Shown piece after piece: positions 27,901 to 42,900 of a DNA stretch of 64,000 nt. The DNA is from Patagioenas fasciata (lineage: Eukaryota > Chordata > Aves > Columbiformes > Columbidae). Both the position numbers and the translations under genes were made by a program. Location: the NCBI RefSeq assembly GCF_037038585.1, contig NC_092522.1, forward strand, positions 51,552,161-51,616,160, read 5' to 3'. The notes beneath the pieces are model-generated. The model was not told the origin of the DNA, ran no database searches, and was given only the letters and a program-made list of their open reading frames with translations. The number at the start of each line of letters is the position of its first letter. The first letter of the stretch is position 1.

Positions 27901-30900
27901 AATCGGAGAGGCTTCTGGAAACAAAGCAGTTAATATCCAGGAGCAGTAATCCACACCCATGCTCACATATGAGGAAGGAAACCCCTCCACTGAAGTATCG
28001 GAGGAGGTAACAAGAGAGTATCACCCTAATATGTGGGGCACAGCAGCAAATTAGAAGATCAGGATCACTGCTCCCATAAGGCAGGTAAAGAATTACTCAT
28101 AGGCTTTTAAACTACTGTCCCACCCGTATCAATCACAAAGCAATACATACTTCAATACTTCAAGTATATTACACACTATCTATTTTGGAAACTATTCAAT
28201 CTCTTGAGCAGTAGAGAATACAAGTTTTCCATCAGAAATCCTCATCTATCCTCCTCCAAGAGCCCACCTTTGATCTCTTTCAGCTGCATCGGTAATACTG
28301 TTTGCCTTGCAAGCAGTATTCTGCACGACTGCATCTAGAAAATACCAAAAACCCACATTAAGAATGTCACATCTTTTTTCCTGCCTCATTCACATTCTGT
28401 GGGCAAAAATCTACAGAAGACCAACTCCTAACTAAGCTGCAATTATTATTATTCAGGTACACGTACTTGTTGCTCAGGAGTTTTGCTAATACAATATAAA
28501 TCACAATAAAACCAATTCACACTGCAACAATTAGAACTAAATCAAATGCAAGTTGCTTTCAAATGAATTCAGGTCACAATATTGATAAAACAGTTCAGCA
28601 TAACAACAGTATTATCACTGCAGGATATTCCGAAACATTCACATAATGCCTTTGTATCTGACCCATTGTCAGTCTACAGAGTAAAATGGAATTACTTCTT
28701 TTGCCCCTCCAAAAGCCATAAGTATGCAACAAATCCATGTAATTCTAATGCATATATGAATATTTAAAAAATAAAAAAAAATATCTTACAAGATTTTAAA
28801 ACCTCATCACACTAAATCACTAAGGGGGTAAGCACCAAAATTACATGGGGGTCAGGTTTCTAGCATACATTTCCAACAGTGAATTCTCAACTTTGAACTA
28901 GAGGACAGACATTATTTTCCATATACAGACTCTACAGCCAACTATTAAAAAGGAATTCAAAACAGTCTTCAAAAAAAATCCTGTAAACTGCTATAAACTG
29001 ATTTCCATGTAGGGGAAAAAAGCAGTGTTCTAGGTAAGCTACATTTTTTTTCCCCAGGCACCTTCTAAAAAGCGCAGCTTCAAGGTTAATGATGAAATAC
29101 CCTAAATGGCTGAGTAATGACAGAATACCCTCAATGGTTCCAAGAGAAGAAAGAACAACATATGAAAAAACAGCTCCTATAAAAATAATTTCCATGAGCT
29201 TTATTTCCTCTTCCAAACTCTTTGACACCTGGATCAACAAAGACTTTCCACTACAGAATGACTCATTCTGCCACAACAATTCACACACACCATAATATTC
29301 ACAGAAGCAGGACCAACAGCTGAGCTATCAAAGAGAATTATTAGTAACCCATAACATAAGGAGCATAGCTAGATGAAATCCCCTCTTTATTTTCATGAAG
29401 AAAGCTACATCTTAGAAACCAGCCTCACTGCACTATGAAACAAAGATTCAAGATCAGAAAACAAGCGGTACTACAAACATTTCAGTATTATAAATGTAAT
29501 GCAATGAAGTCAATGCAAAACCCACTGCAGTATATGACAAATAAAATCTTAACCTAAGGCCAAAATGCATGACTATAAATAAAACTAACACACCCTAAAA
29601 AAAGGATTTACTGTCATTAATGCAGCTGGAATGCCCATGTGAACCTTGAACTATCACTGATGTAAATATTCTACCATATACTTTATATGCATTCTCCCTA
29701 CTTCCCGCTACTTAGCTGCCCATATAGCAAGACTGATGAAAAACATTACTTTAATCTTGAATATTTTCCTGGTGAGTTATACCTCACAGTTAAAATAATT
29801 AAATTTCAGAACAGATCAATCTACACGAGGCAGATAAACGAGAATATTTCCTACCTACTTCAAAACAAAAATGTTTGTTTCAGAAGTGTATTTTGCCAAA
29901 GCCACCAGATTCTGTATGCAGCCATTGACCATGCTTCCTGCAGAAAACACTTAAGTTTTCATAAACTTCTACAAAAGACATAGTCATACAAGCAACATGA
30001 AGTGTCTTCAAGCAAGGTTTACAACTCCAGAAGCAGCTACCATCAAAACTAAATAAAAATCTGCCAAGTGTACTACCCAAAAGCATTACACACTTAACCT
30101 TCTAACTGTAATTTTCAAACCTACAGTAAATGATCGGGAAAAACTTAACAGCACTTGCAACACACGGCAACTGTCTGCCACCTGCAGGGTATTTTTTTGT
30201 TTAGCTGCAGTGGACAGCATCATTTAACCTTTCACCATTAATCGGAGGAAATGTAAATTGTTCTCTCAAAATCAAATTCACAACAGTTAACTGAAAAGCA
30301 ACAATATTTTCAACATTGATCTCTAGAAACAGTTTTGTAACTATTTAATCAATCATCTGCGATTAAACTAGACCGCTTAAATTCAAAATGCAAATAAAGC
30401 TACAAACGATTAAGTCACACTCTCAATTAAATCAGACTCCCCTTATAAACCATGTTGATGCTGGTGCAAGTGCCATTCCGTGGCTCTCCCAATACCACAT
30501 TGACAATCTAGTAGTCACTGTCAATAGATACTTTGAAAACGCGCCCCCCCAAAAAGTAAAGAAATATTATTTGGAAAATTGTTTGAAGGAGATGACAGAA
30601 AACAAAAAAGAAAGAAAAAAAAAAGTAATTGACACACATCTGGTCTATTAAAATACCCTGAAGTCTGTAACAGCAAAACAGACACAGGCAGAGTACAATC
30701 TTATTTGAAACCAAGTAAAAAGCCAGTCGAAACTAAAACAAAACCTACTTTGAATTAATCATGACATATCTAGAATTAAGAGCAAAAGTAACAAATAGTG
30801 ATGATCCTCAAGAACACATTGTTTACCTTTCTACTGATTACCTACATCCTATCACTGTTGCAGAACTAAGAACCTAATGCTTCTAAGCAACTTCAGAAAA

Positions 30901-33900
30901 CTTTAAGAAAAATTAGAAATACAGACAATCCACTATAGCTTCTTTCAGATATGTCTTTAAATAAGACTAAATAAGTCTGAAGCCTTCATATTATTTATTC
31001 TGTGAAAGACAATGCCTTTTAAATGGCCTGATTTGGAGGAAGAGGAAGATATACTATATTAACCTAAAACCAAAACACAACAGGAAAATTGACAGTCTGA
31101 TTTTTCACTGGCATTGCTAGTTGCCAAAAACTTTCAGAGCTGCAGCTCATGTATTTAAGTATCTTCAGTCATCAATCAGGCTACAGAAAAGGCTGCCCTT
31201 ATTCATTTTTACCTTTAAAGTGTACGCAAAGTCGCCTCAAAGCAAAGTGAAACTCTAACTGCTGCAGAACACCCTTCCTCATACCCAGACACTTATTCCC
31301 ACCCCTCCCTTATGCCAGGCACCAGTGTCCTGCAGCTGTACAGCAACATGAATCAGGTTAACATGGAAGGGATTTCTCTCCACTCCACTCAATGTGAAAG
31401 AAACTGTCAGTGCCAGCAGTTAGATAAGCCGTTCTGCTGCTGGTACCTTGTGTTAACTTGAAGAAACCATGAAACAGCAGCCTCTACCAAGCTGCAGACT
31501 TTATTCCCACTTCTGTACTAGCATCAGCACACACCTGACCCTACAGGGACTTCACAGCTTTATAAGCCAGTAGTACTTATTTGGGTTTTGGCTTTTTTTT
31601 TTTTTGTTTGTTGTTTCAGGCTACACTGGCTTAGCATGCTGTGGAGTCTTTGCACAGGTCAGACAAGTGCCAGACCCAAGAAGGGAACAGAAACGCAGCA
31701 GCCAGCAGCTCATCTAGCCAACCTCATCTGACTGCTCTTGCCTTCACACCTGCTCAGCAGCAGCACATCTCATTTACTTGACAGCACCCAGGCAACAGTT
31801 ATCTTTTTTCTTATGTAGTGTTTATACACTTCTGAAGGAATAGTTAAGAGTATAACAACAGCACAGCAGTAAGCCATTTCTAGATACAGTGACAATCCAG
31901 CTTTCAAACAGGAATTTTAAAGCTAGAGGCAAGTAGGTTTCCAAAAGTACATTTTGAATGTTGCACATAAAAAGTGAAGATCTGAATGGACATTTTTTCA
32001 AGAGAAAAGTAGTTCTAGCTCATCTACGCAGTGGCATCATCACCGAAAAAAGTTCTCTTCAGGATGCTGACACTGATAGGTTGGAACTGTGTCCCAGCAG
32101 TGCCCAACAGTCGCAATGAGCTAAGTGGAAATTGCAGCCTGCTACAGGAATGGAAAAATCTCTCAAATATTTTAAAAGACTCATTCTACAAGCACATGTC
32201 ATAAATTAAAGTTTAGAATACTGTAATTTTGAGGTCACTTCCATAACAGGTATGCTGCAAGAGTTGTGGGATACAAGAACGAGATCATTTCTCCACAATT
32301 TGAAAAGAACAAAATGTTTCCTCCATAATATAACTCTGGTAGAGGAACTTATTAGGAATAATCTTAAACCCATGAAAAGCGACAGTACAACTAGTTTTCA
32401 AATTAATCCGTGAAACTACTTAAAAACCAAAGAGATCATTTTTTACTCAAGAAGCAATAGATATCTCTAACAGAAATACTGATCTATTTATGACAGAAAG
32501 CTGCACTATTGAAAGAAGCATTTCTACCAGCAAACTCATGCAGCCTGGTTTCTTGTGTCTGTAACTACCAAAGCTGATCACAGTTTCATTACAGGTGACA
32601 CAAATCACATTATCCCTAATATTTCCCTCCTATGTGGATTCTCTAGTGTCCAAAAGTACACATGCTATGCAGTGGAAACTAAATCTGATGTCTTCTGACC
32701 ACTAACTGCAGCAACTTCACATTCCTGACATGAGACAATGGTTCAATCTGTGGGTCGACAGATCAATTAAAAACCAAATTTGACAAGCTGTTGCCTACCA
32801 ATAGGATGACACCAACCACAAATACATAGAACAGCTCAGATACCACCATCACTTCATGCACCTGACATTCACCTGATAAAGTAATAACTTTTATTTGCTC
32901 TCAGGATAACCTATATACTGGAAATCAGCTCTCGCTGCATGACAAGAAACCATTAGATCAACAATCCTTTAAATAAAAAGTTGTCTGGATTAATTTACTG
33001 TAATCAGCAACTAACTATTTTAGTATCAGGCTTGAATATGAAGCAACACGCTATCAAAAGAAACCATAAAAATAGGGTCATTTTTACATAATGCAACCAG
33101 GGGTCAGATCAATTTATTTTCCTGTGACACAGGCAGTTAAGACTGACTCAACTTCTACTCTGCAGTGATAAACTTGATCATGTTACATTAGTGTCGTTTC
33201 CATCAGATGAGCTGGAATCTGCACCACACAGGGTTAAGATACCCAGCTACACTGACTGAACTTGCAAAACACGCTGCTACCTGATACTCTGCATGCAAGT
33301 GCTCTGGCAACCAGGCTAATTAGTCAGGAGTTTAAAGCAGGAATGCTAACAAGCCTAACAGGAAACAAGCACCTGATTCTCCTGGAGCAGACAAACTGCA
33401 GCAGGAAACCTACTTGAAAAAAGAAAAAAAAAAAGGCAACAACAACAACAACAAAACCTCAAAACCCCACACACCATCAAAATGCACTTACACCCTTACC
33501 TTAACACAAAATCCATCTTTGACTGGACCCAAATGTCCCACTCTATCCTCTGAGATGGGTCAGACCCACTTTAAAAACTTTCTTGAAAAGAAAAGAGTAT
33601 TTATTTCTTCTCTGGGAGACCTCAGGATATGAAGAATTATACAGCCAAGCAAAACATAAGAGGATGTTACCTAGCAAAATGCAGAACAGGCAGGCCTACA
33701 ACGGATTATTGTGCATGTAAATTTGGGGAGAAAGGAGTCCCAAATGCAAAAAACCTCTCAATCTGTTTTCCCTTGTTTACAGCATTGTTAAGAGCTCACT
33801 GTCAAATTGACACTGGTAAAGGTTTTATAGCAGGTCAAGATCTTGCCAAAAAGCAATGTGATAGCGCAGGAATTGCACCGGGCTGTTGCCAGCTTCATTA

Positions 33901-36900
33901 ACGCTATTAGCCATCTTACTACCTCAAGAGATGCTAACGTGCAACATTTAAATTTGTTCCAGTTGTACAATTATTGTCACACTGTCTTGGAATTCTGCCT
34001 ACAATCGTGAAATTCATGCATTCCAGATCATATTGATTCATATCCAACACTTGACTGGATTTCAAAAAGTTATTTTCTAAGTAAATTAGGTTCGTCAAGC
34101 AGGTTTGAAGGAATAGTATCATTTCAAAATGTAGCCTTAATCTCAGTCTTCGTTGTAACAAATACACTGGAAACAGAGAAAAGGACCTCTTTTTGGGCTA
34201 TTATTATTCTTCCTCTCTACCTGAATTACCCACCTTCACCTTTTCAAGAACAAAACAAACTGACCACACTTTGGGCCACATCATCATTGTCATCTACAAT
34301 ATTAGTTTTGCAAAAAATCCAAATCCACTGTTGAATGAAATTGATCAACACCAGCTGTGTCATAGCCAAAGAAGCACAATTATGGTGCTTACCTGCAGCT
34401 TCATCTTGATCACATACAAAAAGCTAAACCACCTTTTTTTCTTACTTCTACCATGCATCCAGAAAAATATATTTATTCACTACTGATACAATGAAAACAG
34501 GTAGCCAAATCTACACATGAAAATGCCACACAGTTTTAGAAACAATTATAAGTGTTAACAGTAACCTTTTTGAACATTCAAAAGAAATACTGGGTCCACG
34601 TTGCAACTTATAAAAAGGAGAGTCCAAACCCCCTGCCCCAGGAACTATTATTTTGAATGATGTTTTCTTTTTTAAAGGAATTAGGTTATTTCTTGAAATC
34701 TATGAGGCACCTTATTAATGCCATTAGTTATCTTACTGTTGGTTGACAGGACTACCAAGGGCACAGATAGTTTGGAAACATCTTTACAGTAGTTGTAATA
34801 CTTCTGTAAAATTTATCTGTTGATAGCCTTCGCTCTGCAAATCCTATTTAATCTTGTATAATCTTTGGCAACAATTTCACGTAGAACTGTGCTTGGTGAA
34901 TGACATTCAGCTTCAGCTAGTTGCATTTAAAAACAACTGCTGACAAGTGAAAAAGGGCTTTCTCTGCAGTAACACCATCTACAGTATCTTCAGACTGATA
35001 GTGATTTTGCACTCACCATTTTGTGAAGCTTTCTTTTGACTATTCTCATACTACAGAACAAATTTTTCCATTCTAACACAAAAGCTAGTTCACAAGAGTC
35101 CTAAACATATGAAGAGGTTTCTTACTAAGGTATTTGCACAATCAAAATATTGGTTTTTTTTCTGATTTTATTCCCTCACTACTCCATTTACCTTTAGATT
35201 TGAAACAGAAAATGCCCTGTAGTTATCAATGTAACAATACAGTTTAATGCTTTGTACTTGAGTTGGCACTCTTCTTCTCATGAAGCAGCATTTTAACTTC
35301 CAATATGTACCAGCTTCCTTTTCTTCCTGGGGTTTCCACACGTGCTCCCATCTACACTATTGTCTGTTTTGCTGGACTGGGAGCAAGTTCACCAACTGGA
35401 AGGTCATTTTCTGTAAACAGGTCCATTTAACAAAAAAATCTATACCTGAACACTTTCTTCTTTTATGTATCCTCTACGTTATTATTATTAGAACAGCACA
35501 TCAAATGTACTATTCGCATACACCTAGAAATAAATTCCCCGAAAGTCCTTAACTGCCAATTAGTGGAAGGCTATGTCAGGAGATAAATTACTCCACATGT
35601 CCTATTTGTACATGGTAGTGAGGGAAGAGTATGATATTAAGGTAATCTCATGGCAACTTGCAGTTATATTTGTAGGGGCCTTCCCTCTCCCTGCCTACCT
35701 CCACCCAGCTACATGTCATTTCAATTGCTTCAACACAAGCATTTCAGTGAACCCTAATGAGCTAATTCAGGGAGAAAAGCCCAGCAAGAATTAATCCTGG
35801 TCACCCAGCTTTCTTAAGAACTTCACCATGGAGTCATGTAAAACCCAATGCCAGCATAAAGGAGGGAAGATTCAAAACAAAACAACAGCAACAAACAAAC
35901 AAACAAAACCACAAATACACAGCGCTCAACAGAAGAAGGGGTGAGGTGAGAGCACTCTTTTGCTGCTAGAAAGCCATTTTACTAGTTTACGCTGCAAATA
36001 GGAAATCTCATTCTAATAATTTTCCCTTGCGTACCTATTGGCACTCAAAACAAACAGTAATAATTTACAGAAGCAAGGAACGCCTCTGTGGATCCAGAAC
36101 CTCAACCAATCAGGAGAGTTAGAGGCCAGCTTTAACAGCCTCTAGCAGTAATAACTTCGTTTTCTATGGGAATTCTGATATTTCATCATCCCTATCTAAA
36201 CATCTATTTCACTTGTCTAAGGCTCAACAAACAAAACATTATGAAAGTCATGCAGTATTTGAAACTCAGCATAAAATGCTTAAGAAAGGCTATTAACATA
36301 AAATCAGTAGTAGTAAATCATTTAACTGAAGAGAACAGAAGTCGTTTTTCTTCATAATACTAGGAGACACACCATTTAATGTGTCAAACTTGTTTTCACC
36401 AGGGGCCACGTCAGCCTTGCGGTTGCCTTCAAAGGGCCAAACATAGGTTTAGGACTGCACACCCTGATCTAATGTGTAAGAGTAGCATTGCATAAAAATA
36501 AATACAGCTTTCTATTATTTCAACTAAAAATAACTAAATTTACCAAATACCAAGGTGATGTTATTTTCTATTGGAAATAACATTTTCCCCAAAACATCAG
36601 GAGCCACCAAGTACAGAGTACATTACAGCTACAATCGCCAGTTGCTAAGAGCAGCCTCTGAAATATTTTTCGTGTCCTGGGCATAAAAAGACAATACTGA
36701 CAAAGGTTCAGTTAAAGCTGGAATGACACATATGGTGCCAAGAGACCTGCAAAACACTATATCAGATGTTGTCCACACAGACACACTGACAGAGTTTTAC
36801 ATTCCTGAGAGTCTCCAATATCCTGCAGAGATCACAGTAGCATCATTTCAAAACAGGCCAGAAGAGGAAAGTAAGTAAAACTACTAAAAGAAAACAAGAT

Positions 36901-39900
36901 TTGAGGAAGTGGTCATAATCAAGAGAGTCAATCCAGAGACAGGGTGGCTTAAACATGTTTTAAAAAGCTCAATTAAACCTGCTAAAAGTAAATTTAATTG
37001 TGCCACTAAATAATCATTAAAGCAGCATTCAAAAGTATCTCATAACTACGGGACTAAAAAGCTACTCTCTTTCTATAATTACAGTATTTCAGACATGACC
37101 ATAGTATCTCTTTCCCTCCTACTGCCTAAGAGTCTCATATTCCACACTCCAGACAACAATGCAAATTCACTGACTGTGAGTAATCACCAATGCTATTCCC
37201 GATAGAGGAAACAGCAGTTGACCACTTGATTACATAGGAAGCTCCTCATTTCCTTTGCAGTTCTCTTTATAATTGCATAAATAATCAAGAAAAAGGTATC
37301 ATGTGGTACAACCATAAAAACTGATTTTAGTGACTTTCTGTCAAAAGGATTTAAGTCAGAAATCACCACTAATTGTTCAAACAATGGAGATGAGATACAT
37401 GCCAAAGTTAAAAAACAAAACAAAACAACAACCAAAAAAAACACAACAACAAAACAACAAACCACACCACACATTTGAGTTACAATTTTATAATTGTTCG
37501 TCTTACCCTATCAAATATTTTGGGGTTGAGTATCTAATCAGATTAGGTGTTCTGAGCAAGACTATTCATGTTTTATGAAAAATTTATATTTCCAAACAGT
37601 AGCAAGGTAGCACTTTTCCCACTCATAAACATTGATATTTCATTACTTCTTTGAAGATACAAAGCATCTTGAATTACCATTTTGTTGCAATGCCAGGTAA
37701 GATAAGAATCTGGCTTCACTTTTAGTCATTATGAGGGGTTGAAACATAAGTATGGGATTGATTCAGTTGATGAAGTGCTCAAAATGTTAATAGCCAGAGT
37801 CACTTGATCACTTTTCATTTAAGCATCAGAACAAATCTACTCCAACAGATCAGGAACTAAACCAATACTACCCCAAAAATTTTGCAACGTCTCACTCCTT
37901 GTTTCACAAAAAGTTGCCACCAGCTGCTTACAAAACAGTGAGGAAGTTTCAGAGGGCAGGTTGGTCACATCACCAGTTACAAGACTGGGTGTGTGGAGTT
38001 GGGTGGAGATAGGAACAGCATGAAGAAAACTGAAAAGTTGAATGCTTATCCATCACATTACTGCTTTCTTTCTCACCCTTCCTATCCACCCCTGGTCTGC
38101 AATAATGCACTTAAAAAGGAACAGTACATTTCTGGATTCATACATTGCTTAGACTAGGTGGCAGTTCCGTTCCTTGAACTGAGAGAGCAGATGGTTACAG
38201 ATCTTACAGAATACAACTCAATAGCTCCTTCAAGAGTTCATACATTCAACGTTAAGGCTTCGGATTTTCATGACACAGGCAGTCTCTTTTCCACTGCACA
38301 CTGCTGCAGTTGTCTTCATCTGAACAGCTTCCATTTATGAAAGCACACTTCAGGAAGGATATTTTTCTTGAGGAACTCCAGACTGTGATCTCTGACATTC
38401 TGTGACAAACCAGTCCTGATCTACTGCCTTCCCAAAGTGTGCAATAAACCTTTTAAACCATGTTTTTTAGATGGAAATCCAAGAACAAGCAGCTGGACCC
38501 AGGAGTTACCAGCTGAAGTGGTAACTTAGTTACTAAAGAATGGGTAGCACTTTGCATCAAAGTAGATTCCAACATAGCATGAAGGAAAGGAGATTTAAAG
38601 TTTTATTTAAATTTAATATAAAATTTAATGTTGAGGTTTTGCTTGTTTCACTTATTTTGGTTTTGAATTCCTGCTATATTATGATTGGCCTTGGCACATT
38701 CACAGAATTAACAGATTAATACTACCCAAGTTTCAGAGTAGTAATTAAAATTTTAATGATAAAAATCCTCCATTGAAGCAACAAATAGTAATATTAAACA
38801 TCTGTGGCCAGATGCGATTGTAGTCTACTTTCAAACTAGTATTTCAGTATTTCTTCCACCAAAATGTTACACTATCATCATAGCTATATTTCCATGCAAT
38901 TGACATAATCTCCGCATCTAACCAACTATACCAGATGTTTTGAAGTTTTGATACCATGAAAAAAGACCTTTCTGTAGTTAAAATTAACTTTTCATAGATA
39001 AACTGTTTGTTTCTCAACATCACAAATGCAAGACACGTTCAGCAGCTACCACTTGCCCCAAGCAATGCACGATGTTTTTTAAGACATATTTCAAGCATCA
39101 AACAAAGACTCAGAATTCAAAACATTAAGAACGTGAGATTCAGTATGAAAAATTAACTAGTCAACACACTGAACTGCACAAAATACAGTATTATAAAGCC
39201 AATAATAACCAGGAGTGAAAGTAAATATTATTCACAATAAACACATAAATAAACATAATCCAGCATAATTCATTCACTGCAAGAATCTATTCCAGTAACT
39301 GATAATAAGTGTGTGATCTATAGAAGGAGGAAATACAGGAGTAGAAAATGGGAACAAAACAGAGTGGGACTTAGTCAATTTACAATAATTTCTTGTTCTG
39401 CAGTATTAGGACCTCATCTAATCTCCCCCTGCAATCCATCATATTAGCAAAATATGTTCCTTCAATGTATGTCTAAATCAAAGGATGCATAAGGTGATCC
39501 TGAAATGTTAAGGTACTTTGAATCATAGTTGGGTAGGAGAGGGACAGAAGAATGCTGTGCTCAACTTCAAAAAGGATCTAAGCACTTCAATATTCAAAGC
39601 ACTCGAGTACATGCCTGAATGTTTTGCCAGACAAAGTTCGACAAGGTGGGAGCTTGGGGGTTGGTTTTTTTGCTTTGACTTTGTTTCGGGTTTTGAGCAT
39701 TTTTTTTTCATTCCATGGAATTCAACAGGGTCAAATGCAAAGTCCTGCCCCTGAAAGGAATGATGTGTTGTAACAGCACAGGCTCAAGAATGACTGGCTG
39801 GGGAGCAGCTCTACTAAAAAGAACCTGGGGATCTTGGTGAACAGCAAACTGAAGATAATTCAGAAGCATGTCCTGGCAGCAAGGAAGGTCAACACCATCC

Positions 39901-42900
39901 TGAGCTGTATTAATAGGAGGAATACAGGTTTTAGATCAAGTAAAATTATAATCCTCCTCTAACCATCATTCCAGTTTTGGGCTGCCAATACAGTAAGGAC
40001 AGAAATAACCTGAAGTTCAGTGCAGGGCCACACGATGGCCAGGAGGCTGGAGGGCTGGAAGACAAACAGAAGGAACTGGGTTTACTCCTTCTGGAGAAAA
40101 TACGGCTTTGGGGAGACCTACAAAGCAGCCCACAATTTCCACAAGGATGCCATCACAAAGATGCAGCAAGGATCTTCACAGTAGTACATGGGTGGGAGCA
40201 CAAGTGACAACAGACCTAAGCTGAAATTATAGAGGCCTTTAAACTGTATCTAAGAAAAAGCTTTTTCACCATTAAGACACTCAAGTAGTATAGAAGGGTA
40301 GCCAGAAAGGTTGTGTAGTACCTGCTTGTTGGGAGTTTTCAAGATCTTACTGGTTAAAGCCCTGAGGGATCGGCAGGGCTGACCCTGCTTTGAGTACGAC
40401 ATTGGATGAGAAACCTGCTTATTATCCTATGATCTTATTTAAACACCTACAAAGGACAGGCCAATTGATTTTCTGAGACTATTCTCCTATAGAAAACACT
40501 AATTATTACACCAGCCAGGCAGGCAGATAATATCCTTCGTTTATGTAAGCTGACCTCCAAGAACAGAACAGCAGAGGACGAGACCAACAGGCAACCTCTG
40601 ATACTAAGATGTTCTCACATGTATGTCACAAGAAGGGCCATGACAAAAGAAGGGATGAAAAAAGTTAAATGAAGTAGTTTAAGTAGCAGCATAACATTCG
40701 CAAATTTCTCAGGTCTGAGTCCAAATGGTCAAGATTAGAGACAGTAAAACCTATATAAGTGGTTCTGCTACACGTATCAAGAGTCATTTCTCCAACTAAC
40801 GCAATGCAACCCATCCCAGACAGAAATTAACTGGTGTACACGCATCATTGATTCATCCAGTATCACGCGATAATTCAGGGAGGAAAAAACCTCAGGACTT
40901 TCCAATCCAACCTCCTGGTGAAAGAAATGTCATCTCTAAGGTCTGATCAGGCTGTTTGCAGCTTTATCCAGCCTGGTCTTAAAAACCTCCATGAACAGAA
41001 ACTGTACAACCTCCCTGTGCAACCTGTTCCACTACTTGACTATTCACTGGCATCTGAAAAGCTTTATTTTGCAGAACACATTCATAGTTAGTGAACTGCA
41101 TAATGATTTCACTTCTAATATAGATAAAGTGAACTCTAAGCCTGAAAATATTTTTTTCAAATATTATCAGGTGAATCAGTGCATAGTGGCTCTAAGATAA
41201 GCTTGCTTACTCCATTCGCCAGTGAAAAATACTAAGGCTAGCCTACGTATTCTTTGAAGAAAAATGAATTAAAGTGATATTCTATAACATAAATAGGTCA
41301 TCAGGAATTTTCAGGATTATTCTTTTAACATGTAAGCCTGTTCATTCTTCCAGAAATATTATAAAACCAAAAAGCAACAAAAGATCAGAAAAAGCAAGGC
41401 AAACACTGAAATTTAAGGCAAGAACTCAGAAGAAGAGGCTTTCAAAAAAAAAATTTAAAAAAATACCAAACTATTCCTGTCCCTCCCTATATCCTCAGAC
41501 TGGAGAGATTTCCTTATATTGTCTATGGTACTTCTGAACACAGTTCAGTTCTGAAGTTCCAGACAAGCACTTGAATGCCAACAGGGAAAGTGATTCACCA
41601 CCATCAGTATCAATTTATTGCTGTCATCTAGTTGCTACAGGGTATCTGGGGGACAGAAGGATGGGAGTGGAAATATTATGATGATTACTAATCATCATCA
41701 CACGCTAACCGCAGCAGCACAACTTGATTTTGAGGAGAGCACCACAAAGCAACAGAACATCAGAAAAAAACAAACTCAGAAAGCGGGAACAAAAGGAAAC
41801 TGGGGTAGACCAAGACAAAAGAAAGATCAAAAGAAGAATGAAGAAACATTGGTCTAATTACATTAACAGCCTAGTTTAAAGCTTCTCAATTGTTCACCTC
41901 ATATAAGTACACATAGGGGTCAGGATGAGGGAAAGAGACCCAAACAGTATCTGAACTTCAGACACTAAAAGAAGACTCTTTGTTTCAGTGTTCTTGTGTA
42001 CAAAAAACCAAAGAGAAACAAAAAGCCCCAAATCCACAAAACAGTTAAGATCAGCCTTTCTCCTGCACACTTTAAAAAAAAAAAAAAAAACCCACACCAA
42101 AAAACCCCGCGAAAACAAAACATAAAAATCAACACATTAAAATAATCACGAAAGAAGATAACAGTCTTATTCTAAGGAGAAAAATGCACTTGTGGTTCAC
42201 CTTATCAATCTCAAAACACTAGGCACCCAATTCAACTTCAATCTCTCCTTAATTTCAATTTGTAGATGACAGACCTTATTTTCTGAACTTAATTTAGCTG
42301 GCATACAAGTATGTAGCTAGTAAGCTGTATGTAACCAGAGAAAAATGTAATGGCCTTATTTTCTACATGTCACTGTATAATTACAGCTTTATGACAATGG
42401 AGATACTGTTTATATCATGCAAGTCTAGGATTTGCATCACGTGAATTTTTCACAGCACTCATTCTAGAAACCAACTACACTAAAAATGGAGATTTTCCTT
42501 ACCACTGTCAATAATTTCATGAACAAAAATTCTCAAGTAAATAGTCACCCCTGCTGAGAGTACTAAACTAACAATAACTCATTGTAAAATCAACATGGCC
42601 TATATCTGCCAGTAACATCTTGTTTCCAAACTATAACATGGGTACCTGGAGCTCTCCCACAGAGCAGGGTCAATCATGTCACTGCCACTGCTGCAACATG
42701 TGCATTACCTTGTCATTTTTAAGAGTAACTTCATATTTCATAGTTGTTGTCAGGCAGTCACTAAATATCTGAAAGATAGGTATGTCCACAAAATCACATG
42801 GACAAGTCTCTCCATTTCAGCGCCATAAAAACATGCTTCTCATTGTCAGGAGTATGGAACTTCTCAATACAGAAGGCATATAGATAATTATAAAAGCAAT

